This document shows, piece after piece, positions 1 through 8,447 of a stretch of 64,000 bases of DNA. A program made the translations under genes and the position numbers. Source of the DNA: Candidatus Metaruminococcus caecorum (lineage in GTDB: Bacteria > Bacillota > Clostridia > Oscillospirales > Ruminococcaceae); NCBI GenBank assembly GCA_904420045.1, contig CAJFTY010000018.1, positions 117,101 through 181,100 of the forward strand, in the 5' to 3' direction. Under the pieces are notes generated by a model. That model was not told where the DNA came from. It was given only the letters and a program-made list of their open reading frames with translations, and ran no database searches. Numbering within the stretch: the stretch's first letter is position 1; every line of letters starts with the position of its first letter.

Positions 1-156
1 AGGCACCAATTGTTCATCCTGCAGGACAAAAGATTCTTCTGCAAAATAGGGGCTGTTAAATTGAGCATTGGCAGATGACTCCAGAGCCATACCTGCTGTT
101 AAAAAGCATACTAAAAGGCTACAAATCATGTTTTTACAAAATTTTTGAAACTGCAA
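1..156 (-). CDS. Secreted protein, N-terminal part only (runs off the window)
   Basis: An open frame enters from the left edge on the minus strand and gives 52 codons to a TTG at 156-154. The N-terminus is a typical signal peptide: a few lysines, a hydrophobic core around residues 10-25 and an Ala-X-Ala site (SANA) before the mature part. A purine-rich AAAAGGA lies about 9 bases upstream of this TTG. A second in-frame TTG at 165 and an ATG at 129 are alternatives. The mature domain is outside the window, so no function can be given. The unusual start and the short visible part keep confidence moderate. Confidence 0.5.
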   Translation of the reverse strand, partial: MQFQKFCKNMICSLLVCFLTAGMALESSANAQFNSPYFAEESFVLQDEQLVP

Positions 157-313
157 TTTTTTCAATCCTTTTTATATTTTTGTTGTCTGGTACACCCTCC
201 AAAATGCACACTATACTTTATAATCAGATTTTGTGCTTATTTGTGACACATTTTCTTAAAAAAGTGGATATTTGACTACGAATATTTACAATTCGCTGTT
301 TCCGAAAAAACAC

Positions 314-342
314 TTGATTTTTTTGCAAATTTCCTGTATAAT
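314..342 (+). promoter_or_regulatory. Sigma-A-type promoter of the tRNA-Thr gene
   Basis: TTGATT at 314-319 and a perfect TATAAT at 337-342 are separated by 17 bases and end about 14 bases before the tRNA. Position and spacing fit a housekeeping promoter. Confidence 0.7.
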
Positions 343-356
343 AAATTCTTGTTAAC

Positions 357-432
357 GCTACTGTGGCTCAGCTGGTAGAGCAGCTCACTCGTAATGAGCA
401 GGTCGTCCGTTCGAATCGGATCAGTAGCTCCA
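357..432 (+). tRNA. tRNA-Thr (anticodon CGU)
   Basis: The 76-base cloverleaf can be folded by eye. The acceptor stem GCTACTG pairs with CAGTAGC, followed by a discriminator T and an encoded CCA at 430-432. The D arm contains AGCTGGTAGAGC. The anticodon stem GCTCA/TGAGC closes a seven-base loop with CGT at 390-392, which reads ACG (Thr). The T arm contains GTTCGAAT. The gene stands alone between its own promoter and terminator. tRNA 3' ends are frequent integration sites, and decayed sequence follows, but I see no duplicated tRNA end inside the window. Confidence 0.95.
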
Positions 433-435
433 TAC

Positions 436-480
436 AAAAAGGCCACAAACCACGGTGTTTACTGGGTTTGCGGCCTTTTT
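436..480 (+). terminator. Intrinsic terminator after tRNA-Thr
   Basis: AAAAAGGCCaCAAACC pairs with GGGTTTGcGGCCTTTTT across a short loop, giving a long stem followed by a T run. It ends tRNA transcription and could also act on the opposite strand. Confidence 0.8.
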
Positions 481-668
481 CCATTTTATTGGTATATCCG
501 TGTTTTATCGCGTTTTGTCGCATTTTTTCGAAAAGATGCAAGTCAGAGGTAAGTCGATTTTTGCCGCACAGGGGAGGGGCATCTTATCCCCAAAAGCAAA
601 AGGGACAAGCTGTTTAGCCTTCCTTGTCACCCTTGCGAGCGACAACGAGTCCGAGATGAACACAAAAC

Positions 669-702
669 AGCCGGTGAGGACGAATGATCCCCACCGGCTT
701 TT
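669..702 (+). terminator. Terminator-like hairpin without an evident gene
   Basis: AGCCGGTG at 669-676 pairs with CACCGGCT at 692-699 and is followed by TTT. No convincing gene precedes it, so it may be a leftover from a lost gene. Confidence 0.5.
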
Positions 703-713
703 GCTATAACAAC

Positions 714-759
714 CTATACGATAGCTATCTATATTGCAAATCGTTATCGTATAGATAGC
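714..759. repeat. Interleaved inverted repeats
   Basis: CTATACGATA at 714-723 is inverted as TATCGTATAG at 745-754. The adjoining GCTATCTAT at 724-732 is inverted as ATAGATAGC at 751-759. The two pairs interleave, so the strand can form one hairpin or the other but not both. The role is unknown; it may be a recombination or insertion scar. Confidence 0.6.
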
Positions 760-1013
760 AAGTAATTGATTTTTGAACCAAAATGAAAATACGAATAATG
801 AAATTAAAAAACCTTAAAAAGGTTTTTGTATAGAAAATGCTATTAAGGGTTTTCTTAGTTCTTGATTTAAAATGTATGAATTAACAAGCATATATTAAAA
901 CTTAAAAATTGGGGGAAGTAGATATATCCAATGATCCGGTGTTCATCAAAATCTTATTAAATTTTATCTAATCATGAAATATTTCGTGATTTTTATCTGA
1001 AATATCCTTTTAA

Positions 1014-1042
1014 GTTAAAACCACACGTTCATAAACGCGTGG
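1014..1042 (-). terminator. Terminator after the small membrane protein gene
   Basis: On the minus strand CCACGCGT pairs with ACGTGTGG (one G-U pair), followed by TTTT. It begins 8 bases past the stop of the gene at 1050-1301. Confidence 0.55.
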
Positions 1043-1049
1043 CTTTGAT

Positions 1050-1301
1050 TCATTTAGTGATAGAAGAAATATACCAATCCGAATACCACTGGACGATCAA
1101 ATTTATGATAAATGCGATCAACTTTGCAATCAAATATAATAGAATTATACAAATAACAAGAATTCCAATATACCAAAACAAAGCTATTATGAAATTCACG
1201 ATCTTTTGTATCCATTTTTTCTTATGCTTGATTTTCGGCGCAGGAAGAGCACATAGAACGAATTCCAACAAATCTGCAAAAAAATCTTCAAGGCCATCCA
1301 T
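1050..1301 (-). CDS. Small membrane protein downstream of an RHS remnant (possible orphan immunity protein)
   Basis: The 83-residue product has an acidic N-terminus (about 1-18), a basic patch KIKHKKKW near 23-30 and one long hydrophobic stretch from about 33 to 70, enough for one or two membrane segments. I chose the ATG at 1301 because GGAGGAAA lies about 9 bases upstream. The frame stays open further upstream, but only because it runs through RHS-derived sequence in the wrong frame. I do not recognise the family. Its position just after the end of an RHS core is where toxin-tip and immunity genes usually sit, so an immunity role is possible. That is inference from position only. Confidence 0.6.
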   Translation of the reverse strand: MDGLEDFFADLLEFVLCALPAPKIKHKKKWIQKIVNFIIALFWYIGILVICIILLYLIAKLIAFIINLIVQWYSDWYISSITK

Positions 1302-1336
1302 ATTAACCAACTTTCCTCCACGACAGTAATATTCCT

Positions 1337-1658
1337 TCACCCTTCGTCCGCGTTGATAAACCGTTCCACCTCGGGATTGTAATACCGGGATTGCAGGTAG
1401 TAAAACCCAGACTCGGTGTCGTAGTAATACCCGCGGTAACGGAAGGGGTTCTGATTTCCCACATGATACTTGTCGGTGATAACGTTCCCGGAGCCGTCGG
1501 TGACGCTCAACGCCTTGCCCCACGCATTTTACCACAACATTTCCATTGATGTCCAGTAGTGCCGTCACGTCCCCCATCAGATTGCACCGGGGGAAATAGG
1601 TCACGTTGCCGGTGCTGTCAAGCTTGGACACCGTCAGCCAAAGGTGCTGCCAATTGGT
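1337..1658 (-). pseudogene. RHS-repeat protein C-terminal core, frameshifted remnant
   Basis: Translated with a frame change near 1525, the minus strand reads as the conserved end of an RHS/YD-repeat core. A piece with GDVTALLDINGNVVVK is followed, in another frame, by AWGKALSVTDGSGN, then YYDTESGFYYLQSRYYNPE and ERFINADEG. About two bases are missing where a KYAWG junction is expected. The reading ends with TGA (1339-1337) exactly after the ADEG block, the point where RHS proteins normally change into a variable C-terminal toxin. No large N-terminal part is present. It is the remnant of a polymorphic toxin or wall-associated RHS protein. Confidence 0.8.
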
Positions 1659-1698
1659 GAATAGCAGCCGCTTCTTCAAAATGAAGCGGCTGCTATTC
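1659..1698. repeat. Perfect 16-bp inverted repeat bounding the RHS remnant
   Basis: GAATAGCAGCCGCTTC at 1659-1674 is repeated in perfect inversion at 1683-1698 around an 8-base loop. No T run follows on either strand, so it is not a typical terminator. RHS-like sequence stops at this point, so it may mark a rearrangement end. Confidence 0.7.
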
Positions 1699-1715
1699 CT
1701 AAAAGAAGCAAAAAA

Positions 1716-2222
1716 CTATTCTGTCACTGTGACTGTGAAATCGTCGGTAGCCGAGCCTTCCTTCATCGGCGAAGTAACGGTAACCGTGACTTTACAGGTG
1801 CCAACCTTTTTGGCAGTAAGGCTAAAATTTTTCATTCCAGGCTGAACCTGTTTAAACTCTACAATGCCCTCTGGATCACATTTTGCTTTATAATAAAAGG
1901 TAACTCCAGATATTCTTGGGCTTAATATGGGCCGACTGTACTGTACTTCTCCAACTTTTAAGGTCCTATTCTTTTGCTCGCCAGCAAAATGTATGCCAAC
2001 ACTTTCTCTTTCAAGATATTGGCTGATCGTCAATCCTTCTGGCGGTATAACCGATTCTATCGGCTCCGATTCATTGTTGCTGTTACTTGGTTCCGATGAA
2101 ATAGCTTCTACACTTGATGTGTTTTTGTTCAACGATGAATCCTCTTTTCCATTGACAGGCTGACAGCTACATATGTTTAGAAACACCAACCCCGCAATAA
2201 CAATGTACACTGTTTTTTTCAT
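1716..2222 (-). CDS. Putative lipoprotein with a C-terminal Ig-like region
   Basis: The 168-residue product starts with MKKT, a hydrophobic core and a lipobox-like ICSC with the likely lipidated Cys at residue 20. A linker rich in Ser, Asn and Glu (about 24-60) suggests a spacer through the cell wall. The rest is rich in beta-type Val/Thr stretches (CKVTVTVTS and DDFTVTVTE), as in bacterial Ig-like (BIG) domains. AGGGAG lies a few bases before the ATG. No enzyme motif is visible. It is probably a surface lipoprotein; whether it was linked to the RHS protein downstream is unknown. Confidence 0.7.
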   Translation of the reverse strand: MKKTVYIVIAGLVFLNICSCQPVNGKEDSSLNKNTSSVEAISSEPSNSNNESEPIESVIPPEGLTISQYLERESVGIHFAGEQKNRTLKVGEVQYSRPILSPRISGVTFYYKAKCDPEGIVEFKQVQPGMKNFSLTAKKVGTCKVTVTVTSPMKEGSATDDFTVTVTE

Positions 2223-2271
2223 AATTCTCCCTCTCTAGTGTTTGAGCCGGATATTTCCGTCACCTAAAAAA

Positions 2272-2365
2272 TGCCTCTGATTTAAGTTCCCGAGGCGAAG
2301 GAATTCCAACAGTAAAAACACTGCTGAAAATTCATCGGGCATTGGGCGTGGATATTATAAGCTTG
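2272..2365 (+). pseudogene. Scrap of an XRE-family helix-turn-helix regulator
   Basis: One frame of about 30 codons reads as the last helices of a Cro/CI-type domain, with the typical pattern RGEGIPTVKTLLKIHRALGV. There is no start, no ribosome binding site and no continuation into a full protein, and the first half of the domain is missing. It is a decayed fragment, consistent with the surrounding gene debris. Confidence 0.4.
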
Positions 2366-2442
2366 CGATCAACCTGCCAGATGAGGAATAGGGCCTCCAG
2401 TGGATTTGATTTCCAGTTTTCTTGCGTAGGACGTTCGAAAGC

Positions 2443-2484
2443 ATATAAAAAGATCCATCGAAAAGGATCTTTCCGATGGATCTT
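2443..2484 (-). terminator. Intrinsic terminator of secA
   Basis: On the minus strand AAGATCCATCG pairs with CGATGGATCTT (11 bp) and is followed by TTTTT, about 30 bases after the secA stop codon. Confidence 0.8.
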
Positions 2485-2514
2485 CTGGATCGGCGGGAAA
2501 ACCAGATGATTGGT

Positions 2515-5265
2515 TTATTCTTCGGAGCCCTCTTTCAGGCCGCAGCACTTTTTGTACTTTTTGCCGCTGCCGCAGGGGCAGGGATCGTTGTCGCCAACTT
2601 TTTGTTTTTTTACAGGCGCTTTTTTGACCGGGCTTCCATCGCCGGAAAATCCTTCCTGGGTGGGTTTGGCGACCTGTTCGCGCTTGGGTTCTTCTTCGGT
2701 GCGGATTTCCACGGTCAGCAGCATCTTCATGGTGTCCTCACGGATGGAGGCCACCATATCGTCGAACATATCGAAGCCTTCCAGACGGTATTCCACCACC
2801 GGATCCCGCTGTCCGTAGGCCCGCAGATAGATGCCCTTGCGGAGTTCATCCATAGCATCGATGTGATCCATCCACTTGGTGTCCACGATCCGGAGCAGGA
2901 CGACGCGCTCCAGCTCCCGCATGATTTCGGTGCCGTATTTTTCTTCCTTGCGCTCGTATTTTTCTTTGGCCTTTTTCACCAATTGATCCGCGATGTCGGA
3001 TTTTTTCATTTTTTCCAGTTCGCGCACATCGTATTGAAGGTCCTCCGACGTGGTGATGACGCCCAGGAAGTGATCCCGCAGACCTTCCATGTTCCAGTTT
3101 TCTACGATGTCGCCAGCCAGATAGTTGCTTACCGCATCGTTTACTGCGTCGGAAATCATGGTCATGACGTATTCGCGCAGATCCTCGCCGTTCAAGACCT
3201 TGCCGCGCTGGCCGTAGATCAGCTCGCGCTGGCGGTTCATTACGTCGTCAAACTGCAGAACGTTTTTCCGAATGCTGAAGTTACGGCCTTCCACCTTGCG
3301 CTGGGCGGATTCAATGGCATTAGTGAGCATTTTGTTTTCAATGGGCTGGTCCTCTTCAATTTTCAGCGCGTTCATCATATTCTGGATCCGCTCGCCGCCG
3401 AACAGGCGCATTAAATCATCCTCCAGGGAGATGAAGAACTTGCTGGCGCCTGGGTCGCCCTGACGGCCGGCGCGTCCCCGCAGCTGATTGTCGATCCGGC
3501 GGGACTCGTGGCGCTCGGTGCCCAAGATGAACAGGCCGCCAGCCTCGCAGACCTCCTCGGCTTCCTGCTTGATCTGGTCTTTGTATTTTTTGTATAGATC
3601 CTGATAGATCTGGCGGGCGGCTTTGACCTCCTCGTCGTCGGTGTCAGCAAAGCCGGTGGCCTCGGTGATCAGATCCTCATAAAAGCCCAGTTTGCGCATT
3701 TCCGCCTTGGCCATATACTCGGCGTTGCCGCCCAGCACAATGTCGGTGCCGCGTCCCGCCATGTTGGTGGCGATGGTGACCGCGCCTTTTTTACCGGCCT
3801 GAGCGACGATTTCCGCTTCCTTTTCATGGTATTTGGCGTTTAACACCTCGTGTTTGATGCCCCGGCGTTTAAGCATGGAGCTTAGCAGCTCGGATTTTTC
3901 AATGGAGATGGTGCCAACCAGCACGGGCTGGCCTTTTTCGTGGCACTCCACGATCTGCTCGATCACTGCGGAGAACTTGCCCTTCTCGGTCTTATAGATC
4001 GAATCCTGGTTGTCGATTCGAATGACCGGTTTGTTGGTGGGGATTTCAATGACGTCCAGTTTGTAGATTTCCCGGAATTCCGCTTCTTCGGTCAGGGCGG
4101 TACCGGTCATACCGGACAGTTTGGTGTACAGGCGGAAGAAGTTCTGGAAGGTAATGGTGGCCAGGGTTTTGCTCTCCCGCTCCACCTTGACGCCTTCCTT
4201 GGCCTCGATGGCCTGGTGGAGGCCTTCGTTGTAACGGCGGCCCAGCATCAGGCGGCCGGTGAATTCGTCGACGATGATGACTTCGCCGTCCTTGACCACA
4301 TAGTCGATGTCCCGGGTCATGATGCCATGGGCTTTGATGGCCTGGTTGATGTGGTGCTGGATGGTCATGTTGTCTGCGTCCATCAGGTTTTCCAGGTTGA
4401 AGAAAGCCTCCGCCTTTTTCACGCCCTGGGGGGTAAGGGTGGCGGTTTTGGCCTTTTCGTCCACGATGTAGTCCGCGTCGGTATCCGCGTCGTTGTCCAC
4501 CTTGTCGTCCAGCTCGGCAAACTTCTGTACCTTTAGGGTGCGGGCGAACCGGTCGGCCACGGTGTACAGCTCGGTGGACTTGTCGCCCTGGCCCGAGATA
4601 ATCAGGGGAGTTCGGGCCTCGTCGATCAGGATGGAGTCCACCTCGTCCACGATGGCGAAGTGAAAGCCCCGCTGCACCTGCTGCTCTTTATAAATGCACA
4701 TGTTGTCCCGCAGGTAATCGAAGCCGAGTTCGTTGTTGGTGCCGTAGGTGATGTCGCAGGCGTATGCTTTGCGGCGTTCGTCGTTGTCCAGGCCGTGGAC
4801 GATCAGGCCCACGGACAGTCCCAGAAACTTGTACAGCTTGCCCATCCACTCGGAGTCGCGTTTTGCCAGGTAGTCGTTGACCGTGACGATGTGCACGCCT
4901 TTTCCAGTCAGGCCGTTTAAGTACGCGGGCAGGGTGGCAACCAGGGTTTTACCTTCACCGGTGCGCATTTCTGCGATACGGCCCTGGTGCAGCACGATGC
5001 CGCCGATGATCTGCACGGGGAAGTGGCGCATATCCAGCACCCGGGCGGAAGCCTCCCGGCAGACGGCAAAGGCATCCGGCAGGATGTCGTCGGTGGTCTC
5101 ACCGTTTTCAAGGCGTTCCTTCAACAAGGCGGTCTGGTTTTTCAGCTCGCTGTCGCTCATGGCTTTGTAGGTTTCCTCCAACGCGAGAACCTTGTCCACA
5201 ATGGGCTTGACGCGCTTGACCTCCTTTTTGCTGTAGGAGCCAAAGATCTTTTCCACAATACTCAT
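2515..5265 (-). CDS. secA: Preprotein translocase ATPase SecA
   Basis: SecA is the motor ATPase that drives unfolded preproteins through the SecYEG channel at the membrane. The 916 residues cover the whole family layout. The N-terminal DEAD motor has [17 protein letters not shown] (Walker A) and [16 protein letters not shown] (Walker B). A preprotein cross-linking region and the second motor follow, with [18 protein letters not shown] and [15 protein letters not shown]. The C-terminus ends in the zinc-binding SEC-C motif [14 protein letters not shown]. The ATG at 5265 has GAGGTGA 8 bases upstream. The gene stands alone with its own promoter and terminator. No second SecA is present in the window. 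Confidence 0.98.
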   Translation of the reverse strand: MSIVEKIFGSYSKKEVKRVKPIVDKVLALEETYKAMSDSELKNQTALLKERLENGETTDDILPDAFAVCREASARVLDMRHFPVQIIGGIVLHQGRIAEMRTGEGKTLVATLPAYLNGLTGKGVHIVTVNDYLAKRDSEWMGKLYKFLGLSVGLIVHGLDNDERRKAYACDITYGTNNELGFDYLRDNMCIYKEQQVQRGFHFAIVDEVDSILIDEARTPLIISGQGDKSTELYTVADRFARTLKVQKFAELDDKVDNDADTDADYIVDEKAKTATLTPQGVKKAEAFFNLENLMDADNMTIQHHINQAIKAHGIMTRDIDYVVKDGEVIIVDEFTGRLMLGRRYNEGLHQAIEAKEGVKVERESKTLATITFQNFFRLYTKLSGMTGTALTEEAEFREIYKLDVIEIPTNKPVIRIDNQDSIYKTEKGKFSAVIEQIVECHEKGQPVLVGTISIEKSELLSSMLKRRGIKHEVLNAKYHEKEAEIVAQAGKKGAVTIATNMAGRGTDIVLGGNAEYMAKAEMRKLGFYEDLITEATGFADTDDEEVKAARQIYQDLYKKYKDQIKQEAEEVCEAGGLFILGTERHESRRIDNQLRGRAGRQGDPGASKFFISLEDDLMRLFGGERIQNMMNALKIEEDQPIENKMLTNAIESAQRKVEGRNFSIRKNVLQFDDVMNRQRELIYGQRGKVLNGEDLREYVMTMISDAVNDAVSNYLAGDIVENWNMEGLRDHFLGVITTSEDLQYDVRELEKMKKSDIADQLVKKAKEKYERKEEKYGTEIMRELERVVLLRIVDTKWMDHIDAMDELRKGIYLRAYGQRDPVVEYRLEGFDMFDDMVASIREDTMKMLLTVEIRTEEEPKREQVAKPTQEGFSGDGSPVKKAPVKKQKVGDNDPCPCGSGKKYKKCCGLKEGSEE

Positions 5266-5366
5266 GGATTTGTCACCTCATATCTTAAGTTTACAACCAA
5301 TCCCAACCCATAAAAATCCGTCAGTTGAATTGATACTTCTATAAATGTGTTCAGACACACTTTTAC

Positions 5367-5395
5367 AGTATATCCTGTCCCGAGGGTATTTGCAA
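5367..5395 (-). promoter_or_regulatory. secA promoter
   Basis: On the minus strand TTGCAA (5395-5390) and TATACT (5372-5367) are 17 bases apart, about 100 bases upstream of the secA start. Confidence 0.7.
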
Positions 5396-5514
5396 GTGGT
5401 TTTTCTGAACATTCCGGCAGTTTAGCAAATATTAAGAAAAATTTACCCCCATTTCTGGATGAAACCGCACAAAAAAGCGGGGCCGTACTTGTTAATTTTT
5501 CATCAATCGACATC

Positions 5515-5543
5515 TTGCGCAACACGGAAAAAGCAGGTATAAT
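5515..5543 (+). promoter_or_regulatory. Promoter of the NifU-like / GGGtGRT pair
   Basis: TTGCGC at 5515-5520 and TATAAT at 5538-5543 are separated by 17 bases and lie about 45 bases upstream of the start codon at 5588. Confidence 0.7.
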
Positions 5544-5587
5544 AATACTGCGTGAACATGTCAATGAAACCGAAAGGAGTATCCCTT

Positions 5588-6280
5588 ATGAACTATTCTC
5601 ATGAAGTCGAGAGAATGTGTCCTCTCACCAAAGGCCCCAATCACGGACCTGCTCCGATCCCGGAGGAAGGCAGATGGGTCAAAGCATACGAGATCAAAGA
5701 TATCTCCGGTCTGACCCACGGCGTGGGCTGGTGCGCTCCCCAGCAGGGCGCCTGTAAGCTGACCCTGAACGTAAAAAATGGTATTATCGAAGAAGCGCTG
5801 GTGGAAACCCTTGGATGTTCCGGCATGACCCACTCCGCCGCAATGGCGGGTGAAATTCTGCCTGGCAAAACCCTCCTGGAAGCTCTGAACACCGACCTGG
5901 TGTGCGACGCCATCAACGTGGCCATGCGGGAGCTGTTCCTCCAGATCGTGTACGGCCGCACCCAGACCGCGTTTTCTGAGGATGGTCTGCCCGTCGGCGC
6001 CGGCCTGGAAGACTTGGGCAAAGGCCTGCGCAGCCAGGTGGGCACCATCTTCTCCACCAAGGCAAAAGGCGTCCGCTACATGGAGCTGGCGGAGGGGTAC
6101 ATCCTTTCTGTTGCGCTGGACAACAACAACGAGGCCATCGGCTATAAATTTGTCCGCCTTGGCAAAATGCTTGAGGACATCCGCCACGGCGTGGATCCCA
6201 CCGAGGCGTACAACAAAAACATCGGTACATATGGTCGTTATGATGGCGCTGCCAAATATATCGATCCCCGTGAAGAATAA
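5588..6280 (+). CDS. NifU-N-type iron-sulfur cluster scaffold-like protein
   Basis: The 230-residue product resembles the IscU/NifU N-terminal fold. It has three well placed cysteines: one in GWCAPQQ, one in GACKL, and one in LGCSGMTHSAAM followed by PGKTLLEAL, which corresponds to the family's LGC...GKTLEEA segment. In the family such cysteines hold a nascent Fe-S cluster. I start at the ATG at 5588, with AAAGGAG upstream; an upstream in-frame ATG at 5552 has no such site. It lies 17 bases before a GGGtGRT-family gene and is surely co-transcribed with it. No IscS/SufS desulfurase lies nearby, so its partner must be elsewhere. The substrate and true role are unknown. Confidence 0.8.
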   Translation: MNYSHEVERMCPLTKGPNHGPAPIPEEGRWVKAYEIKDISGLTHGVGWCAPQQGACKLTLNVKNGIIEEALVETLGCSGMTHSAAMAGEILPGKTLLEALNTDLVCDAINVAMRELFLQIVYGRTQTAFSEDGLPVGAGLEDLGKGLRSQVGTIFSTKAKGVRYMELAEGYILSVALDNNNEAIGYKFVRLGKMLEDIRHGVDPTEAYNKNIGTYGRYDGAAKYIDPREE

Positions 6281-6297
6281 GGTAAGGAGGCAACAAC

Positions 6298-7296
6298 ATG
6301 GTACAGTTTGAAGGTAAAGAAAGAAGAATGCCCAAGATTGAAGCCTGCCTGAAAGAGTACGGCATCGAGTCTTTGGAAGCTGCCCGCGACCTTTGCCTGA
6401 GCAAAGGCGTCAATGTGGACGAAATCGTCAAGGGCATCCAGCCCATCGCGTTTGAAAACGCCGTTTGGGCGTACACTCTGGGCACCGCGATTGCGCTGAA
6501 AAAAGGCGTGAAAAAAGCTGCGGACGCCGCGGAAACCATCGGCATCGGCCTGCAGGCGTTCTGTGTGCCCGGCTCGGTGGCCGAGACCAGAAGCGTTGGC
6601 TTAGGCCACGGCAACCTGGGCGCGATGCTGCTCCGGGAAGAGACCGACTGCTTCTGCTTCCTGGCGGGACATGAGTCCTTTGCCGCTGCAGAAGGCGCCA
6701 TCGGCATCGCCCGCACCGCCAACAAGGCCCGGAAATCTCCCCTGCGGGTCATCCTCAACGGCCTGGGCAAAGACGCCGCATACATCATCTCCCGGATCAA
6801 CGGCTTCACCTATGTGGAGACGGAGTATGACTTCGCCACTAGTGAGCTTAAAGAAGTCCGCCGGGTCGCGTTCTCTGATGGAGAAAAAGCCAAGGTCAAC
6901 GTCTACGGCGCCAACGACGTGCTGGAAGGCGTTGCCATCATGAAACACGAAAAAGTGGACGTTTCCATCACTGGTAACTCCACCAACCCCACCCGGTTCC
7001 AGCATCTGGTTGCCGGCACCTACAAAAAGTGGGCCAATGAAAACGGCGTGAAGTACTTCTCCGTTGCCTCCGGCGGCGGAACCGGCCGTACCCTGCATCC
7101 CGACAACGTGGCGGCGGGCCCGGCTTCCTACGGCCTGACCGACTCCATGGGCCGTATGCATTCTGATGCACAGTTCGCGGGTTCGTCTTCGGTTCCCGCC
7201 CATGTAGAAATGATGGGCCTGATGGGCATGGGCAACAATCCGATGGTTGGCGCTACCGTTGCGTGTGCTGTTGCGGTGGAAGAAGCCAACAAATAA
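6298..7296 (+). CDS. GGGtGRT-family protein
   Basis: The 332-residue protein contains the family signature GGGTGRTLHPDNVAAGP in its last third, followed by SYGLTDSMGRMHSDAQ and a Gly/Met-rich tail (MMGLMGMGNNP). The family is known as a conserved protein found beside NifU-like genes in anaerobes, and its biochemical role is not established. The start at 6298 has GGAGG 8 bases upstream. The gene is the second of a two-gene unit and ends at a strong terminator. No signal peptide is seen, so it should be cytoplasmic. The pairing suggests metal-cluster or redox chemistry, but that is inference from context. Confidence 0.85.
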   Translation: MVQFEGKERRMPKIEACLKEYGIESLEAARDLCLSKGVNVDEIVKGIQPIAFENAVWAYTLGTAIALKKGVKKAADAAETIGIGLQAFCVPGSVAETRSVGLGHGNLGAMLLREETDCFCFLAGHESFAAAEGAIGIARTANKARKSPLRVILNGLGKDAAYIISRINGFTYVETEYDFATSELKEVRRVAFSDGEKAKVNVYGANDVLEGVAIMKHEKVDVSITGNSTNPTRFQHLVAGTYKKWANENGVKYFSVASGGGTGRTLHPDNVAAGPASYGLTDSMGRMHSDAQFAGSSSVPAHVEMMGLMGMGNNPMVGATVACAVAVEEANK

Positions 7297-7333
7297 GGCA
7301 GAGACCGCAGAAAACTAGAATTATTTAAACAAA

Positions 7334-7374
7334 CAGGGACTTTGGTGTGTTGTACCCAAGTCCCTGTTTTCTGT
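7334..7374 (+). terminator. Terminator of the NifU-like/GGGtGRT unit
   Basis: AACAGGGACTT pairs with AAGTCCCTGTT (11 bp), followed by a T-rich stretch (TTTTCTGTT). Confidence 0.8.
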
Positions 7375-7483
7375 TATCTCCGTTTTCATTGGCGTTGTCG
7401 ATTTGGTCATTGTTATATTCGTAGCAATGACTGAATTGGTCAATGCGGTCACAAAGAAATCCTGTTTTGTTAAGATTGCAGAT

Positions 7484-7529
7484 AAAAAGGCGATGTGCTT
7501 TCCCATTGTGGAAAGCACATCGCCTTTTT
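7484..7529. terminator. Perfect 20-bp hairpin, two-way terminator
   Basis: A stem of 20 perfect pairs (7484-7503 with 7510-7529) has a six-base loop and begins with five A and ends with five T. It would stop transcription in both directions and insulates the recombinase gene from the upstream unit. Confidence 0.8.
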
Positions 7530-7605
7530 ATTCTAAAATGATACGTTTCGTTTCATAAATGATAAAGTTGTTACGAAAGCTAAAAGCAAAAGGAGGTATA
7601 TAAAG

Positions 7606-8442
7606 ATGAAAATGATACAGGAAACTCAAATACAGGAATTTGAAAACGAGCTTTATCTAAATGAGAAAGCGAAAACGACCGTACGTAAATATATCCAAGC
7701 TGTCCGGCAGCTTGCCGCGTATGCAAAAGGAGTGGAGCTGACAAAACTTCTGTTGCTGGACTACCGGGAATACCTGCGGCAGAAAAACAAATCGCAGACA
7801 GTCAACGGGGCGCTGTCTGCCATCAATGCCTTTCTGGATTTCTGCGGCTGGCCGGAGTGTAAAATAAAACTGTTAAAGGTACAGCGACAGGCGTTTTTAG
7901 ATGAGGCGCGGGAACTGTCTGAGGCCGAATACAGACGACTGCTGGCGGCAGCACTGGATAAGGGAAATGAACGGATGTATCTGCTGATGCAGACAGTGTG
8001 CGGGACGGGCATTCGGATCAGCGAGTTAATATATATCACTGTGGAAGCGGCAAAAACTGGCCGGGCAGAAATCCGAATGAAAGGCAAAAGCCGCATGATC
8101 CTGCTGCAAAAGGAACTACGAAACCGACTGCTCCGGTATGCAAGGGAACGAGGTATAGAAGCCGGCCACATTTTCCGTACCAGAAATGGTCGGCCGTTGG
8201 ACCGGTCCAATATCTGCCATGATATGAAAAAGCTTTGTGCTGCAGCTAAAGTATCACCTCACAAGGTGTTTCCCCATAATTTGCGCCATTTATTTGCCCG
8301 CACCTTTTACGCCATTGAAAAGAACCTGGCACATCTGGCCGATGTGCTTGGCCACAGCCGAATTGAAACCACCCGTATCTATGTGGCGGTGAGCGCAACC
8401 ACCCACGAACGAATACTAAGCCGGATGAAATTGGTGATATAA
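7606..8442 (+). CDS. Tyrosine site-specific recombinase (probable DNA invertase of the adjoining switch)
   Basis: The 278-residue protein has an N-terminal SAM-like core-binding domain (about 8-85) and a C-terminal catalytic domain with the whole active site: Arg137 in TGIRISEL, a Lys in MKGKSR, HNLRH at 224-228, His250 in LGHSRIE and the nucleophile Tyr259 in TRIYVAV. The ATG at 7606 has AAAAGGAGG upstream. It is compact, in the XerC/D and RecV-like size range, with no arm-binding extension and no excisionase or phage genes nearby. Its stop codon is 6 bases from the left of two inverted sites that each look like a tyrosine-recombinase core. I infer that it inverts that segment and so controls the c-di-GMP gene downstream. 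Confidence 0.93.
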   Translation: MKMIQETQIQEFENELYLNEKAKTTVRKYIQAVRQLAAYAKGVELTKLLLLDYREYLRQKNKSQTVNGALSAINAFLDFCGWPECKIKLLKVQRQAFLDEARELSEAEYRRLLAAALDKGNERMYLLMQTVCGTGIRISELIYITVEAAKTGRAEIRMKGKSRMILLQKELRNRLLRYARERGIEAGHIFRTRNGRPLDRSNICHDMKKLCAAAKVSPHKVFPHNLRHLFARTFYAIEKNLAHLADVLGHSRIETTRIYVAVSATTHERILSRMKLVI

Positions 8443-8447
8443 AAAAG

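Larger units (their letters stand above)
481..1013. other. Gene-poor stretch after the tRNA
   Basis: I find no supportable gene here. Short open frames exist at 363-617 and 455-709, but they overlap the tRNA or its terminator and have no ribosome binding site. The stretch holds a terminator-like hairpin (669-702), an interleaved inverted repeat (714-759) and AT-rich sequence from about 760 to 1010. It looks like the remains of inserted DNA. Confidence 0.5.

Noticed and set aside
363..709. Two overlapping frames of 84 codons over and after the tRNA
   Set aside because: One runs through the tRNA and its terminator, the other starts within the terminator stem. Neither has a ribosome binding site or a recognisable protein pattern.
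2476..3414. A long open frame opposite the end of secA (312 codons)
   Set aside because: It is antisense to a certain gene, has the odd His/Phe-rich composition typical of frames opposite GC-rich coding sequence, and has no ribosome binding site. Similar frames opposite polC, hisD, addA and dprA were dropped for the same reason.
7321..7518. Minus-strand frame of 65 codons between the GGGtGRT gene and the recombinase
   Set aside because: It spans two terminator hairpins and has no start signal.
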